Below are positions 1-8,883 of a DNA stretch of 53,572 nt, piece by piece. The DNA is from Bacteroidaceae bacterium. Lineage in GTDB: Bacteria > Bacteroidota > Bacteroidia > Bacteroidales > Barnesiellaceae_A. Numbering within the stretch: position 1 is the first letter of the stretch; each line of letters starts with the position of its first letter. The stretch is from assembly GCA_017935645.1 (NCBI GenBank), contig JAGBHF010000027.1:1-53572 (forward strand), in the 5' to 3' direction. A program made the position numbers and the translations under genes. Under the pieces are notes generated by a model. It worked only from the letters and a program-made list of their open reading frames with translations, was not told where the DNA came from and searched no databases.

Positions 1-154
1 AAGCCTCTCGACCTTACGGGGTAAGGGGAAGGTGTCTGCATACAAGTCATGTCAAGCGTTTCTAAGCCTAGAGTCAGACACAATCGTCACAAGCAAGGGC
101 TAAATCTGACACTCGAAAAATTATCTGCGGATTTTAGGTTTATATGAAAGTGAC
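1..154. other. Foreign-looking left edge, possible mobile-element end or assembly junction
   Basis: Homology between the downstream gene and its tandem paralogue starts only around base 140. In that reading frame there are stops at 101-103 (TAA) and 107-109 (TGA), and nothing here encodes the signal peptide expected for a secreted protein. The frame from base 2 to 100 is open and ends in a Lys-rich peptide that I do not recognise. This pattern could be the edge of an insertion sequence that cut the gene, or a chimeric contig end. The sequence alone does not decide between them. Confidence 0.4.
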
Positions 155-1762
155 GTGCAAATGGCACCTAATGGTAATGCTTGGTTGTTCTTCAACTATC
201 CCGAGGATGGTACCATCAAGTATGCCGTGCAATTGGTCGACTCTCTCGGCAATCTCGTATTCGGAGAGGAGCCGCTGGTTGTATCGCAATATCCTACTCG
301 TACTTACAATGTAGTGAACGAATATCTCACCGTCGACTCGGAGGGTAATGCTATTGTTGTAGTACACGACTGCCGCTATAGCGACTCCGAAAAAATGGCT
401 ATGAGTTATACTGCTTATAAAATATCACAAACCGGCGAATTCCTTTGGGGCGAAGATGGCGTAGCGCTCGATGGCGAGAAAGCTCATGACTTCAGTGCAT
501 GTATGGCCACTACTGAGATTGCCGACAAGAGCATCGTATTTGCATGGCAAGAGGTCGATGTTGAAACCTACAAAAATGTACTCCGCATGCAACGCATCAG
601 TCGCGAAGGTGAGATTCTTTGGGATCCTGCCGAAGTGTGCCTAAAAGATCCTAAGGTCGACTATTCTTATCCCTATCTTGTTGATGGTGGCAACAATCAA
701 GTATTGATGGTGTACGCTGCAGGTTCAGCCAAAGACCTCTATGTGCGCAAAATCGACTTCGATGGCGCTTCGGTATGGAGTGAAGATACTCAAATATATC
801 GTGGCGGTTGGGGAAATATTCCTTTGCAATCGGTGCTCGATGTGCAACCTTCGGGCGATAACGGTGTGATAGTGGCATGGTATGACGACCGCTATTTTAC
901 ACAAATCGAGTCGGTATATATGACTTACGTTAAGACTAACGGTGAAATAGGCTTTGCTGCCGGAGTTGAAGGTCAAAAACTTGGCCTGGCAGGCTGGCGT
1001 TCTTTCCGTCCCCAATGTGTATATGACCCCGCAAGCGATAGCTTCTACGCTATATGGGAGGAGAGTAACTCAAGCCAAAGTTGGAACCGTATAGTTGCTC
1101 AACGTATAGGCAAAGAAGGTGAGTTGCTTTGGGGCGAAAATGCTCTCGAATTGCGTCCTTTGACACAGGTGAGATATGGATATCAATCGGTGCAATTGGG
1201 CGTTCCCGGCGAAGTGGCATTCTTCTATATGGAGAACGAGTCGGGTACTTATGCAGGTGGTGTAAAGACTACAGCTACTGTAATAAATGTAAACGATACT
1301 ACTCTGCGTCGCGAAAATGACTTTACCGCGTGTGAGAATTCAACTCCCAAGCAAAACCTCCGCACAACAACCATGCACGACGGTCGCTACTGGTTGGCTA
1401 TGTGGAGCGATGGTACCGAATCGCCCAAAGATCTTGTGATGCACCGTGTCAACAACGACTTGACAGTGGGTGTTCCTGAGAGTAATGCTGTAGAGGGTGT
1501 ACAAGCTGATGCCAACACATTTGTTGCTCTTGCTACACTTGTTGAGGGTGAGGCCATGTTTGCAACCAACTTTGCAACTGCTACACAAGCCACACTTGCT
1601 ATCTACGACATCAACGGAGCACTCGTTGCTACTCCCTTCGAGGGTGTGTTGGCTGCCGGTAAGCAATATATCGAATGGAATGCCAACGTTCCCGCCGGTA
1701 TCTACTTGGCTACACTCACATCGGCTCAAGGTGTTGAGACAGTGAAAGTGCTCGTTAAGTAA
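155..1762 (+). CDS. T9SS-secreted surface protein, 5'-truncated paralogue of the next gene
   Basis: This is a secreted protein of unknown function ending in a T9SS sorting domain. The last ~75 residues carry the type A pattern (ATQATLAIYDINGALV, then PAGIYLATL and a basic end VKVLVK), which directs passage across the outer membrane by the Por machinery. The body aligns along its whole length with the 578-residue neighbour (shared WGEDG, RKIDFDG, VWSEDT and GEIGFAAGV blocks) and looks like a beta-rich repeat fold. The given start is a GTG. In-frame similarity (LYESDV) begins slightly earlier, but no signal peptide or proper start exists because the upstream sequence is unrelated and has stops. 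The copy is therefore probably an expressed fragment or a pseudogene. Confidence 0.75.
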   Translation: MQMAPNGNAWLFFNYPEDGTIKYAVQLVDSLGNLVFGEEPLVVSQYPTRTYNVVNEYLTVDSEGNAIVVVHDCRYSDSEKMAMSYTAYKISQTGEFLWGEDGVALDGEKAHDFSACMATTEIADKSIVFAWQEVDVETYKNVLRMQRISREGEILWDPAEVCLKDPKVDYSYPYLVDGGNNQVLMVYAAGSAKDLYVRKIDFDGASVWSEDTQIYRGGWGNIPLQSVLDVQPSGDNGVIVAWYDDRYFTQIESVYMTYVKTNGEIGFAAGVEGQKLGLAGWRSFRPQCVYDPASDSFYAIWEESNSSQSWNRIVAQRIGKEGELLWGENALELRPLTQVRYGYQSVQLGVPGEVAFFYMENESGTYAGGVKTTATVINVNDTTLRRENDFTACENSTPKQNLRTTTMHDGRYWLAMWSDGTESPKDLVMHRVNNDLTVGVPESNAVEGVQADANTFVALATLVEGEAMFATNFATATQATLAIYDINGALVATPFEGVLAAGKQYIEWNANVPAGIYLATLTSAQGVETVKVLVK

Positions 1763-1810
1763 GAATACTTATAAAGTTAATAGAGAAAGTCAATATGTAA
1801 GGTTCATTTA

Positions 1811-1824
1811 TTAACCTTTAAAAC
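1811..1824 (+). promoter_or_regulatory. Leader motif TTAACCTTTAAAAC before a T9SS gene
   Basis: The sequence starts 21 nt before the ATG at 1832. Related copies occur at 3741 (before the 921-residue T9SS protein) and 22521 (before gcvH), each 21-24 nt before the start. There is no Shine-Dalgarno; it may be a translation enhancer. Confidence 0.45.
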
Positions 1825-1831
1825 AAAAAAA

Positions 1832-3568
1832 ATGAAAAAGTTATCAATGTTTGTATTAGCCCTTATTGCGGGTGTATTGACATCTGTAGCTCAATGGGGT
1901 AATAATGCAGGAGAAAGTGTTGCTATTTACACCGGTGAATCAAACGAGACTGAGATGGCTGTAGCGCCTAATGGCAATACTTGGGTGTATCTCCAAGCAC
2001 CTACCAATGATGGCAAGGGTACACTTGGCGTTTATTTGCAATTGTTGGACTCGGCCGGTAACAAGCTTTTAGGCGAGCAACCTCTTTTGATTTCGGCTCA
2101 TCCCACTCGTTCATGGACAACTTGCAACACATACTTGTTTGTTGACCGCGATGGTAATGCTATTGTGGCAGTACACGACATTCGTAATGCTCCCGAAACA
2201 CAATACCTCAGCTATCACATCTATAAAATCTCTCAAGAAGGAGAATACCTCTGGGGTGAAGATGGTTTAGCACTCGAAGGTACCGAGGCATTCCCCATGA
2301 ACAGCCACATGTCTATGGCTCAAATGGACGACAATAGCTATGTGTTCACTTGGAATTCGCTCAAGGATAACGATAATCTTTATGAGATAAAGATGCAACG
2401 CATCACACCTGAGGGCGAGATGTTGTGGAATATTGCCGACCTACGTATTACCGACCCCGAGAACAAGATAAGCTATACATGGCCTACTGTGGTAGATGCC
2501 GGTATGAATCAAGCCATCATTATCTTCTTCAAGGGTAGCAGCTATGATATGTATGCTCGTAAGATTGATTTCGACGGCTCGAGTGTATGGTCAGAGGACA
2601 CTCGTTTGTATCGTGCCGGTTGGCCCGGCAATATGCCCGCATGGAGCTTGATAAACGTAGAGCCCTCAGGCGACGGTGGTGCCTTGGTTGCATGGAACGA
2701 CGACCGCTACCTTACCGGTATGGCTACATACATGACCTATGTGAAAGGTAATGGCGAAATCGGTTTTGCTGCAGGCGTTGATGGTCAAAAACTTAGCTAC
2801 GGCGACTACTTGGGTGCCAACGCAGTTTGTAAGTACGACCCCCACACCGATTCTTTCTTGGCTGTATGGCGTGAGGCTTATTCGGCTGTAATGTTCCGCA
2901 CAATGGCACAACGCTTGTCGAAAGACGGTGAGTTGCTTTGGGGCGAAGAGGGTCTCGAATTGCACCCCTTCACCAACCACCAATATGGTTACTTCTCAAT
3001 ACAAACAGCTCCCAACGAAGAGGCTGCATTCTTCTACATGCACAACCAAACAACTTTTAGCAATACCGACGCCGGTGTTACACTCGTAAACACTGTCGAT
3101 CCTACTTTGCGTAGAGATTTCATCTTTACCGATACAGTTAATATTAGTGAGAAAGCCGGTCTTATTTCGTCAAACTTGCACAACAACTCATACTGGACTG
3201 TATTGTGGGAGGATGATTATATCGGTAACGAAGCTACTATCCATGTACACCGCCTCAATACTGACTTGACCCTTGGTAGCCGCACCGATGGCGCTGTTGA
3301 GGCTGTTAAGAACAACAACACAACATTCTCGGTAGTAACCGATATGGTACAAGGCAACACATTGTTTGCTGTAAACACACCTGTTGCTACACAAGCTACA
3401 CTTGCTATCTACGACATGCGTGGTGCGCTTGTGGCTACACCCTTCGATGGCATGGTTGATGCCGGCAAGCAATATATCGAATGGAACGCCAATGTTCCCG
3501 CCGGTGTATATGTGGCTACATTCACTACTGAAAATGGTGTAGAAACTGCAAAATTATTAGTGAAATAA
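1832..3568 (+). CDS. T9SS-secreted surface protein, full-length paralogue
   Basis: Protein of 578 residues. A signal peptide (MKKLSMFVLALIAGVLTSVAQ) exports it by Sec, and a type A T9SS sorting domain occupies about residues 505-578 (LAIYDMRGALV, PAGVYVATF, final KLLVK). The middle has repeated Trp/Gly/Asp-rich blocks such as WGEDG and YARKIDFDG, suggesting a beta-propeller or similar repeat structure. I see no catalytic motif and the function is unknown. The gene lies 69 nt after its truncated paralogue and shares the closest sequence at the 3' end. The leader carries TTAACCTTTAAAAC 21 nt before the ATG. It is probably anchored to or released from the cell surface. Confidence 0.85.
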   Translation: MKKLSMFVLALIAGVLTSVAQWGNNAGESVAIYTGESNETEMAVAPNGNTWVYLQAPTNDGKGTLGVYLQLLDSAGNKLLGEQPLLISAHPTRSWTTCNTYLFVDRDGNAIVAVHDIRNAPETQYLSYHIYKISQEGEYLWGEDGLALEGTEAFPMNSHMSMAQMDDNSYVFTWNSLKDNDNLYEIKMQRITPEGEMLWNIADLRITDPENKISYTWPTVVDAGMNQAIIIFFKGSSYDMYARKIDFDGSSVWSEDTRLYRAGWPGNMPAWSLINVEPSGDGGALVAWNDDRYLTGMATYMTYVKGNGEIGFAAGVDGQKLSYGDYLGANAVCKYDPHTDSFLAVWREAYSAVMFRTMAQRLSKDGELLWGEEGLELHPFTNHQYGYFSIQTAPNEEAAFFYMHNQTTFSNTDAGVTLVNTVDPTLRRDFIFTDTVNISEKAGLISSNLHNNSYWTVLWEDDYIGNEATIHVHRLNTDLTLGSRTDGAVEAVKNNNTTFSVVTDMVQGNTLFAVNTPVATQATLAIYDMRGALVATPFDGMVDAGKQYIEWNANVPAGVYVATFTTENGVETAKLLVK

Positions 3569-3675
3569 TGCATGTTTCCTCATGGATTAAACAACTACAA
3601 ACTTATACGGAGAAAAATTGAATTTTTAATCGAAAAAAACATCGAAAAATTGTAGCGTTTTTTTGATTTTTGTAT

Positions 3676-3683
3676 TAAATTTG
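3676..3683 (+). promoter_or_regulatory. Candidate Bacteroidota -7 box upstream of the 921-residue T9SS gene
   Basis: TAAATTTG matches the TAnnTTTG -7 consensus of the Bacteroidota primary sigma factor. A TTG lies 23 nt upstream (3650-3652), slightly wider than usual. The box precedes the ATG at 3764 by about 80 nt. Confidence 0.45.
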
Positions 3684-3763
3684 TAGCTGTTTAATCCGAG
3701 GGATTAATTGAACTTAAAAATAATCAAAACAATTATAACATTAACCTTAACAAAAAAACGCTT

Positions 3764-6529
3764 ATGAAAAAGCTATTTTTACTTTTTACACTCTTGTGTG
3801 CTACTGTAGCACTGCAAGCTCAAGTAATCTCGGCTTATAAAGTACAAGCCACTCAAGGAACCTACACCGCTATTACCGGTGGTACTGTAATGGATACTAC
3901 AGGTATGGCTGAGGATATGCTCGAGAAAGTATGGTTCCCCGACAGTATTTCAAGTGAAGTTACTAAGAAAGCCGGTTTCCCCATCGGTTTTGACTTTGAG
4001 TACAATGATATTATCTGTAACCAATTCGTAATTGGTACACATGGTTATATCGTATTGGGTCGCGATGAGATCCAACTTGATGCTACACACGGCAAGTGGG
4101 TATTTATCCGCGAAGATGATGCCGACAATGCATTGGGTGTTGTTGTTAATGCCGACATTCAAAAAAGAGAGGACACTCAGGTTAGCTACAAGCTCGAAGG
4201 TGAAGCTCCCAATCGTACACTCGTTGTTCAATATGACAACTTGGGTATTGAACTCGGTTGGAGTGACGAAGATATTATCTCGGCTGACTTCCAAATCCGT
4301 CTCCACGAGACTACCAATACCATCGATTTCGTATTTGGTGAAGCTGTTGGTACATCTGAGAATACAAAGAGCTTCCGCATAGGTTTGCGCGGTAACTACG
4401 AAGATATCTGCTCTCTCGAAGAGGGTGAAGAAGAAGGTATGCTCAACTACGTAGGTGAAGCTGGTGACAATAATGTTACTATTGGCTTGGATGATTTCGT
4501 AAATGGTGCTACATTTACATTTACACCTCCTGCAGAGTGTGTTGCTCCCATTATGAGTGTTACTCGTTTGTCTCTCGATGCAACAACTCTCGAAGTCTTT
4601 GGTAAATTCAACACTACAACCGATGCCGACAAGTATCTCATCATGATTACTGAAGGTACTTGCGCCGACGTACCCCAAAATGGTAAGATGTATCAACCCC
4701 TCGACTCTATCGGTAACTCTGTTGTTATGACATTCGATGCTGAGGATACTATCACAATGCCTTGGCAAATCAAATTGAAAGCTTCTACAGAATACGAAGT
4801 AAGCATCTATCCCGCCAACACTTACTGCTCAGGTGGTCCTCTTTACGGTCCTGTAACTAAGGGTAAAGTTAGCTCTAAGCCCGCTTCTGCTACTTCTGTA
4901 GACATTACTGCTACTACACTCAATACTCTTACATTTGATGTTGTTGCCAACGAAGTTAATAACGTAATGGTATTGCTTACCGACTCTGTTCGCTTAAATC
5001 GTCCTTATGCCAATGTTCGTGAGTTTGGTAATCCTAAGGGTGAATATGCTGTAGGTGACCTCGTTGATGGTCTTGGTCGCGTAGTATACATGGGTCCCAC
5101 TGCACAAGGTGTGGTAGTTGAGGGTCTTGAGTCATCGACTGCATACTATTTGCGTGCTATCAGCTACGATGCCAACTACAACTATGCAACCGAGTATGTA
5201 GAGGATGCCGATGCTACTGTAAATACACTCCCCTGGTGTCCTTATCTTGCCAATGAAGATCGCTCTTCTGTTCCCGCAGGTTGGACTGCCGGTGGCCAAG
5301 GTAATTTCATGGTAAATGAGTCTGATAGAGGTTATGGTGTTGACGAGTGGAACTTGTTGTGTAACATCAGCCAAAACGCTATGGACGGTGCATTGAATAC
5401 TATTTCGTTCGGTAAATTCTTTGTAAACCAACGCGATGCTGCCTTCACATTCAAGTATAATATGCACATCTGGCAACGTTTCGGTGGCAACCAAATTTAT
5501 GCCGAGTGGGCTGAAAAAGATACATTGGCTGTTCAAGTACGTCGCGAAGGCGGTCAATTCGAGAACAAAGTGGTTATCCTTGCTACTAACAATGTGAAAC
5601 CCGAGGTAGTAACTGATTTTATCCCCGTTGAACTCGACCTTACTGAGTATGTAAACGAAACTATCGAAATCCGTATCTACTGGAACTGCTTCGCAAGCCA
5701 AGGTGTTCGCGGTCGTTTCCAAGAGTTGAAGGCCGACGGTCGTCCTATCCCCGTAATTCCTGATGTAAAAGTAAGTGAAATTACTTGGAACAGCGCATTG
5801 GTAACATGGCGTGGTGAGCAAGAGACATTCGAGTTTGCTTATGCTAAGGCTGGTGAAGAGTTTGCTGCTCAAATCGTAACTGAAAAACAAGTTGCTCTTA
5901 CCGACCTTACTCACCTCACTGAATATCAAGTGAAAGTACGCGGTATCGTAGCCGAAGGTGATACTACTGACTGGTGCGAGGTTGTAACATTCACAACTGC
6001 CGATCTTCCTGCATGTCCCGTGCCCGACGGTCTTGCACATGCTCAAACCGAAGACTATGGTGACAAACTCACTTGGAACCTCAACGAAGAGCACCTCTCT
6101 TGGGATCTCCGCTACCGTCTCGGTGCAAGCACTACTTGGATTGACGTAGAAGGTCTTGAAACCAACGAATATACTCTCTATGAACTCGAAGCAGGTGCTG
6201 CTTATGTATGGCGTGTTCGCGCTCATTGCGACATGGATCGCGTGAGTGAATATGCTTCACAAGAAACATTCTATGCCAATGTTTGGTCATCAGTAAGTGC
6301 CGCTACAGCCGACCGCTTCAGAGTAGCTGCTAACAACGCTGGTGTTACAGTATACAACTCAGGTGTATTTGTAGAGAGCGTTACCCTCCTCGACGTACAA
6401 GGTCGCGTATTGGGTAGCTACGAGGTAAATGCTTGTGATAACATCACAGTTCCCACCAACATGAACGGTGTTGCTCTCGTAGTTGTTAAGACTATCGACA
6501 ACCAATTCGTATACAAGGTAATAAAATAA
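3764..6529 (+). CDS. Large T9SS-secreted multidomain protein with Fn3-like domains
   Basis: Protein of 921 residues with a clear signal peptide (MKKLFLLFTLLCATVALQAQ). An N-terminal beta-sandwich follows (about 20-255, containing GFPIGFDFEYN and FVIGTHGYIVLG, a layout common in Bacteroidota T9SS cargo). Next come fibronectin III-like repeats, a jelly-roll-like segment starting near LPWCPYLANEDR (about 490-660), and two more Fn3-like domains (WNSALVTWRG..., then LTWNLNEEHLSW...; about 660-835). The C-terminus is a T9SS-type sorting domain (VTLLDVQGRVLGSYE ... FVYKVIK). No catalytic motif was found. It is most likely an extracellular adhesin, matrix or binding protein. It has its own promoter-like box and a terminator, so it is probably transcribed alone. 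Confidence 0.85.
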   Translation: MKKLFLLFTLLCATVALQAQVISAYKVQATQGTYTAITGGTVMDTTGMAEDMLEKVWFPDSISSEVTKKAGFPIGFDFEYNDIICNQFVIGTHGYIVLGRDEIQLDATHGKWVFIREDDADNALGVVVNADIQKREDTQVSYKLEGEAPNRTLVVQYDNLGIELGWSDEDIISADFQIRLHETTNTIDFVFGEAVGTSENTKSFRIGLRGNYEDICSLEEGEEEGMLNYVGEAGDNNVTIGLDDFVNGATFTFTPPAECVAPIMSVTRLSLDATTLEVFGKFNTTTDADKYLIMITEGTCADVPQNGKMYQPLDSIGNSVVMTFDAEDTITMPWQIKLKASTEYEVSIYPANTYCSGGPLYGPVTKGKVSSKPASATSVDITATTLNTLTFDVVANEVNNVMVLLTDSVRLNRPYANVREFGNPKGEYAVGDLVDGLGRVVYMGPTAQGVVVEGLESSTAYYLRAISYDANYNYATEYVEDADATVNTLPWCPYLANEDRSSVPAGWTAGGQGNFMVNESDRGYGVDEWNLLCNISQNAMDGALNTISFGKFFVNQRDAAFTFKYNMHIWQRFGGNQIYAEWAEKDTLAVQVRREGGQFENKVVILATNNVKPEVVTDFIPVELDLTEYVNETIEIRIYWNCFASQGVRGRFQELKADGRPIPVIPDVKVSEITWNSALVTWRGEQETFEFAYAKAGEEFAAQIVTEKQVALTDLTHLTEYQVKVRGIVAEGDTTDWCEVVTFTTADLPACPVPDGLAHAQTEDYGDKLTWNLNEEHLSWDLRYRLGASTTWIDVEGLETNEYTLYELEAGAAYVWRVRAHCDMDRVSEYASQETFYANVWSSVSAATADRFRVAANNAGVTVYNSGVFVESVTLLDVQGRVLGSYEVNACDNITVPTNMNGVALVVVKTIDNQFVYKVIK

Positions 6530-6570
6530 TATTTTTCATGGAGTAAAGTTTAAGGGTATTTAATACCAGG

Positions 6571-6606
6571 CCGGCAGGATGCGTGAGCACCTTGCCGGTT
6601 TTTTTA
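6571..6606 (+). terminator. Rho-independent terminator after the T9SS gene
   Basis: A hairpin with arms CCGGCAGGATGC and GCACCTTGCCGG (loop GTGA; one G:T pair and one mismatch) is followed directly by a run of T. Confidence 0.85.
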
Positions 6607-6694
6607 TTCCGGCTTATACAAAAAAATAGAATAGCAGACCGAGCGGTGATGCTATTCTTTTAAACGGATATTTTTGTTTTGGATTTCTTGGAGA

Positions 6695-7978
6695 TTACTC
6701 GTCGCGGATAGCGTCTTGGGCGAGCAACTTGTGACCGATACGGCAGTATAGGCACTTCTTTTGTTGACAATACTCGTTGTAGAGTTGTAGGATGGCTTGG
6801 CTGTCGAGTGCCGATTTTGCCTCGATGCCTATGGCGGCAAATCGTCGCACGATGCTGTTCTGCTCGGGTCGTAACGACTCCCATATCCATTGTGCGCGGT
6901 CGATGTACCGGTCTTCGCCTAAGTATATGCCGTAGGCGTAGAGTAGGGGTGCAACGGTGTTGATGAGGATAATGTCAATGGCGGGTATGCCCAACACCGA
7001 TGTAGATGCCGGTGATGTGGTATCGAAGGTATAATGGGTGTCCCAGTAACCGGTTAGCTCTACTTGAAAGAGTGCTCGCATATCCTCGATAGTGTCGGCT
7101 TGACACAGACGGGCAAAGAGTGAAAACCCTCCGTGTATGTATTGCGCCAGCATTGCCAAGCGACGGTGTGGGAAATTTTGCGGTCGCAGTCGGAAGAATT
7201 TCCATGCCTCGGCAGGCAAAGGTGTAAGCCCAAACTTATTCTGCAAGAAAGTGTATTCGCTTGCAAGTCGGGTATAGTACGGGTCGTCGTCACGCTTATC
7301 GGCCAACAGTCCGGCTTGACCTATGAGGAATGCTTCTATCTGCATGATGCTGTCGGCATGTTTCTGCAGGAACGAAAGGGGCAGGCTGCGAGCAAGTCGC
7401 TCGAATGCATCGCTGTTGATGCCAAAACCCATATTGCGCGATAGGGTCACGTAGCATACCTCCTCCCAATTGCCTTTATAGAGGTCGAGCCATGTGGCAA
7501 TGCGTTCGCTCTTGGCTTGTAGTCGTTCCAGAGCAAGGCTGTTTACCCAGTCGGTAATCAGGAATGGGTCAATACCCGGTATACGTTCGCCACACGATAG
7601 CTGCGGAGCATTATCTACCAACTTGCTAAAGTCGCCTCGCAGTGTAGGTGCAGCACGCATCACGAGTTGCGGAATTACTTCACCGTTTGAGCGTTTTACG
7701 CTTGTATCGTCAAGTTCTACGATGTGCAGTATCACCGAGTCGTAGGCCTTGTCGGTGTGGTGGTTGTGGCGCTTCCAGTCGGAGGCGCGATAGTGAATTT
7801 CAATATTACCTACCCACATGCAACCATCAATGCGTATCTTGGCGTTAAAGAAGTCCGGCCCGGCATCATGGTTGAGTCGTCCGGCATCAATCACCTGTAC
7901 GCGCCGCCCGTCGGTGGTGACAAGGTGCGTGGTGTCGAGCAGTTGATGCTGCCATATATATTGCATGAGTTTTTCCAT
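6695..7978 (-). CDS. DUF2851 family protein
   Basis: Protein of 427 residues matching the Bacteroidota-restricted DUF2851 family. The recognisable N-terminal core is GRLNHDAGPDFFNAKI followed by VGNIEIHYRASDW and H.H.D.AYDSVILHIV. Spacing of the acidic and Asn-Ile-Glu-Ile-His elements is reminiscent of PD-(D/E)XK nuclease folds, but that is an inference from pattern only. A Cys cluster (C-x4-C-x2-C, in CQQKKCLYC) near the C-terminus could bind metal. There is no signal peptide or membrane segment, so it is probably cytoplasmic. It is divergent from dapB and its biological role is unknown. Confidence 0.8.
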   Translation of the reverse strand: MEKLMQYIWQHQLLDTTHLVTTDGRRVQVIDAGRLNHDAGPDFFNAKIRIDGCMWVGNIEIHYRASDWKRHNHHTDKAYDSVILHIVELDDTSVKRSNGEVIPQLVMRAAPTLRGDFSKLVDNAPQLSCGERIPGIDPFLITDWVNSLALERLQAKSERIATWLDLYKGNWEEVCYVTLSRNMGFGINSDAFERLARSLPLSFLQKHADSIMQIEAFLIGQAGLLADKRDDDPYYTRLASEYTFLQNKFGLTPLPAEAWKFFRLRPQNFPHRRLAMLAQYIHGGFSLFARLCQADTIEDMRALFQVELTGYWDTHYTFDTTSPASTSVLGIPAIDIILINTVAPLLYAYGIYLGEDRYIDRAQWIWESLRPEQNSIVRRFAAIGIEAKSALDSQAILQLYNEYCQQKKCLYCRIGHKLLAQDAIRDE

Positions 7979-8081
7979 AAAAGATGTTTATAGAATGAAT
8001 GGTAAGCAAAAATTAACTCTGTTTTTTACAATATTGGATGCAGTTGGGTATAAAAACTCAAGTAGACTTGTTTTTTCTTCT

Positions 8082-8089
8082 TATATTTG
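8082..8089 (+). promoter_or_regulatory. Candidate -7 box for the dapB-lepB operon
   Basis: TATATTTG fits TAnnTTTG and lies 60 nt before the dapB ATG. No convincing -33 element sits at the usual distance. Confidence 0.5.
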
Positions 8090-8149
8090 CAAATTAAACT
8101 ATCTTTCTTGAAAAAACGGTAATAAGAACCGAAAAATGTGAATGCGAAA

Positions 8150-8866
8150 ATGAAAATAGCACTTATAGGATATGGCAAGATGGGGCATGTGATAGAGGAA
8201 ATCGCTATAGCCCGCGGTCACGAGGTGGTGTGTCGCATTGATGTCGATAATCAGGACGATTTTGCTTCGCAGGCCTTTGCGTCGGCCGATGTCGCTATCG
8301 AATTTACCACCCCGGCAACAGCTGTCGACAATTATAAGAGAGCCTTTGCAGCCGGTGTGCCGGTAGTGTCGGGTACGACCGGTTGGCTGGAGCGTATGCC
8401 CGAGATTAAGGCTGCTTGTGAAGCCGGTGCAACATTCTTTTATGCCTCAAACTTCAGCTTGGGTGTCAATGTGTTCTTTGCAGTGAACCGCTGGCTGGCG
8501 AGTGTGATGAATCACTTTGAAGACTACAAGGTGAGTCTCGATGAGATACACCATATACATAAGCTCGACCACCCGAGTGGCACGGCTATAACCTTGGCCG
8601 ATGGTATTATTGATAATATCGACCGCCTATCGTCGTGGAGCGAAACATCGCAAGCCGATGATATACTGCCCATTACAGCACAACGCGAGGGCGAAGTGCC
8701 CGGCACACACATCGTGCGATATGACTCGGAGGTAGATACAATTACTATCGAACACCGCGCCAAGAGTCGTCGCGGATTTGCCTTAGGTGCTGTTGTTGCT
8801 GCCGAGTTTACCGTGGGTAAAAAGGGTTTCTTGACAATGAGCGATATGCTCTCATTTATGAAATAA
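8150..8866 (+). CDS. dapB: 4-hydroxy-tetrahydrodipicolinate reductase
   Basis: It reduces 4-hydroxy-tetrahydrodipicolinate with NAD(P)H in the diaminopimelate/lysine pathway (cytoplasmic), supplying DAP for peptidoglycan. The N-terminal Rossmann motif IGYGKMG is present. The family signature EIHHIHKLDHPSGTA holds the catalytic His pair and Lys. At 238 residues it is a compact form of the family. I chose the ATG at 8150 (MKIALIGYGKMG) over an in-frame GTG 12 nt upstream because the Rossmann strand starts right there. It is first in an operon with two signal peptidase genes and a WbqC-like gene; lepB starts 17 nt downstream. Confidence 0.95.
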   Translation: MKIALIGYGKMGHVIEEIAIARGHEVVCRIDVDNQDDFASQAFASADVAIEFTTPATAVDNYKRAFAAGVPVVSGTTGWLERMPEIKAACEAGATFFYASNFSLGVNVFFAVNRWLASVMNHFEDYKVSLDEIHHIHKLDHPSGTAITLADGIIDNIDRLSSWSETSQADDILPITAQREGEVPGTHIVRYDSEVDTITIEHRAKSRRGFALGAVVAAEFTVGKKGFLTMSDMLSFMK

Positions 8867-8883
8867 GAAAAGTACAATTAAGT

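Noticed and set aside
3950-6226. Long minus-strand ORFs opposite the T9SS gene (272 and 364 codons)
   Set aside because: They mirror the codon pattern of the real gene and have low-complexity, non-homologous protein sequence.
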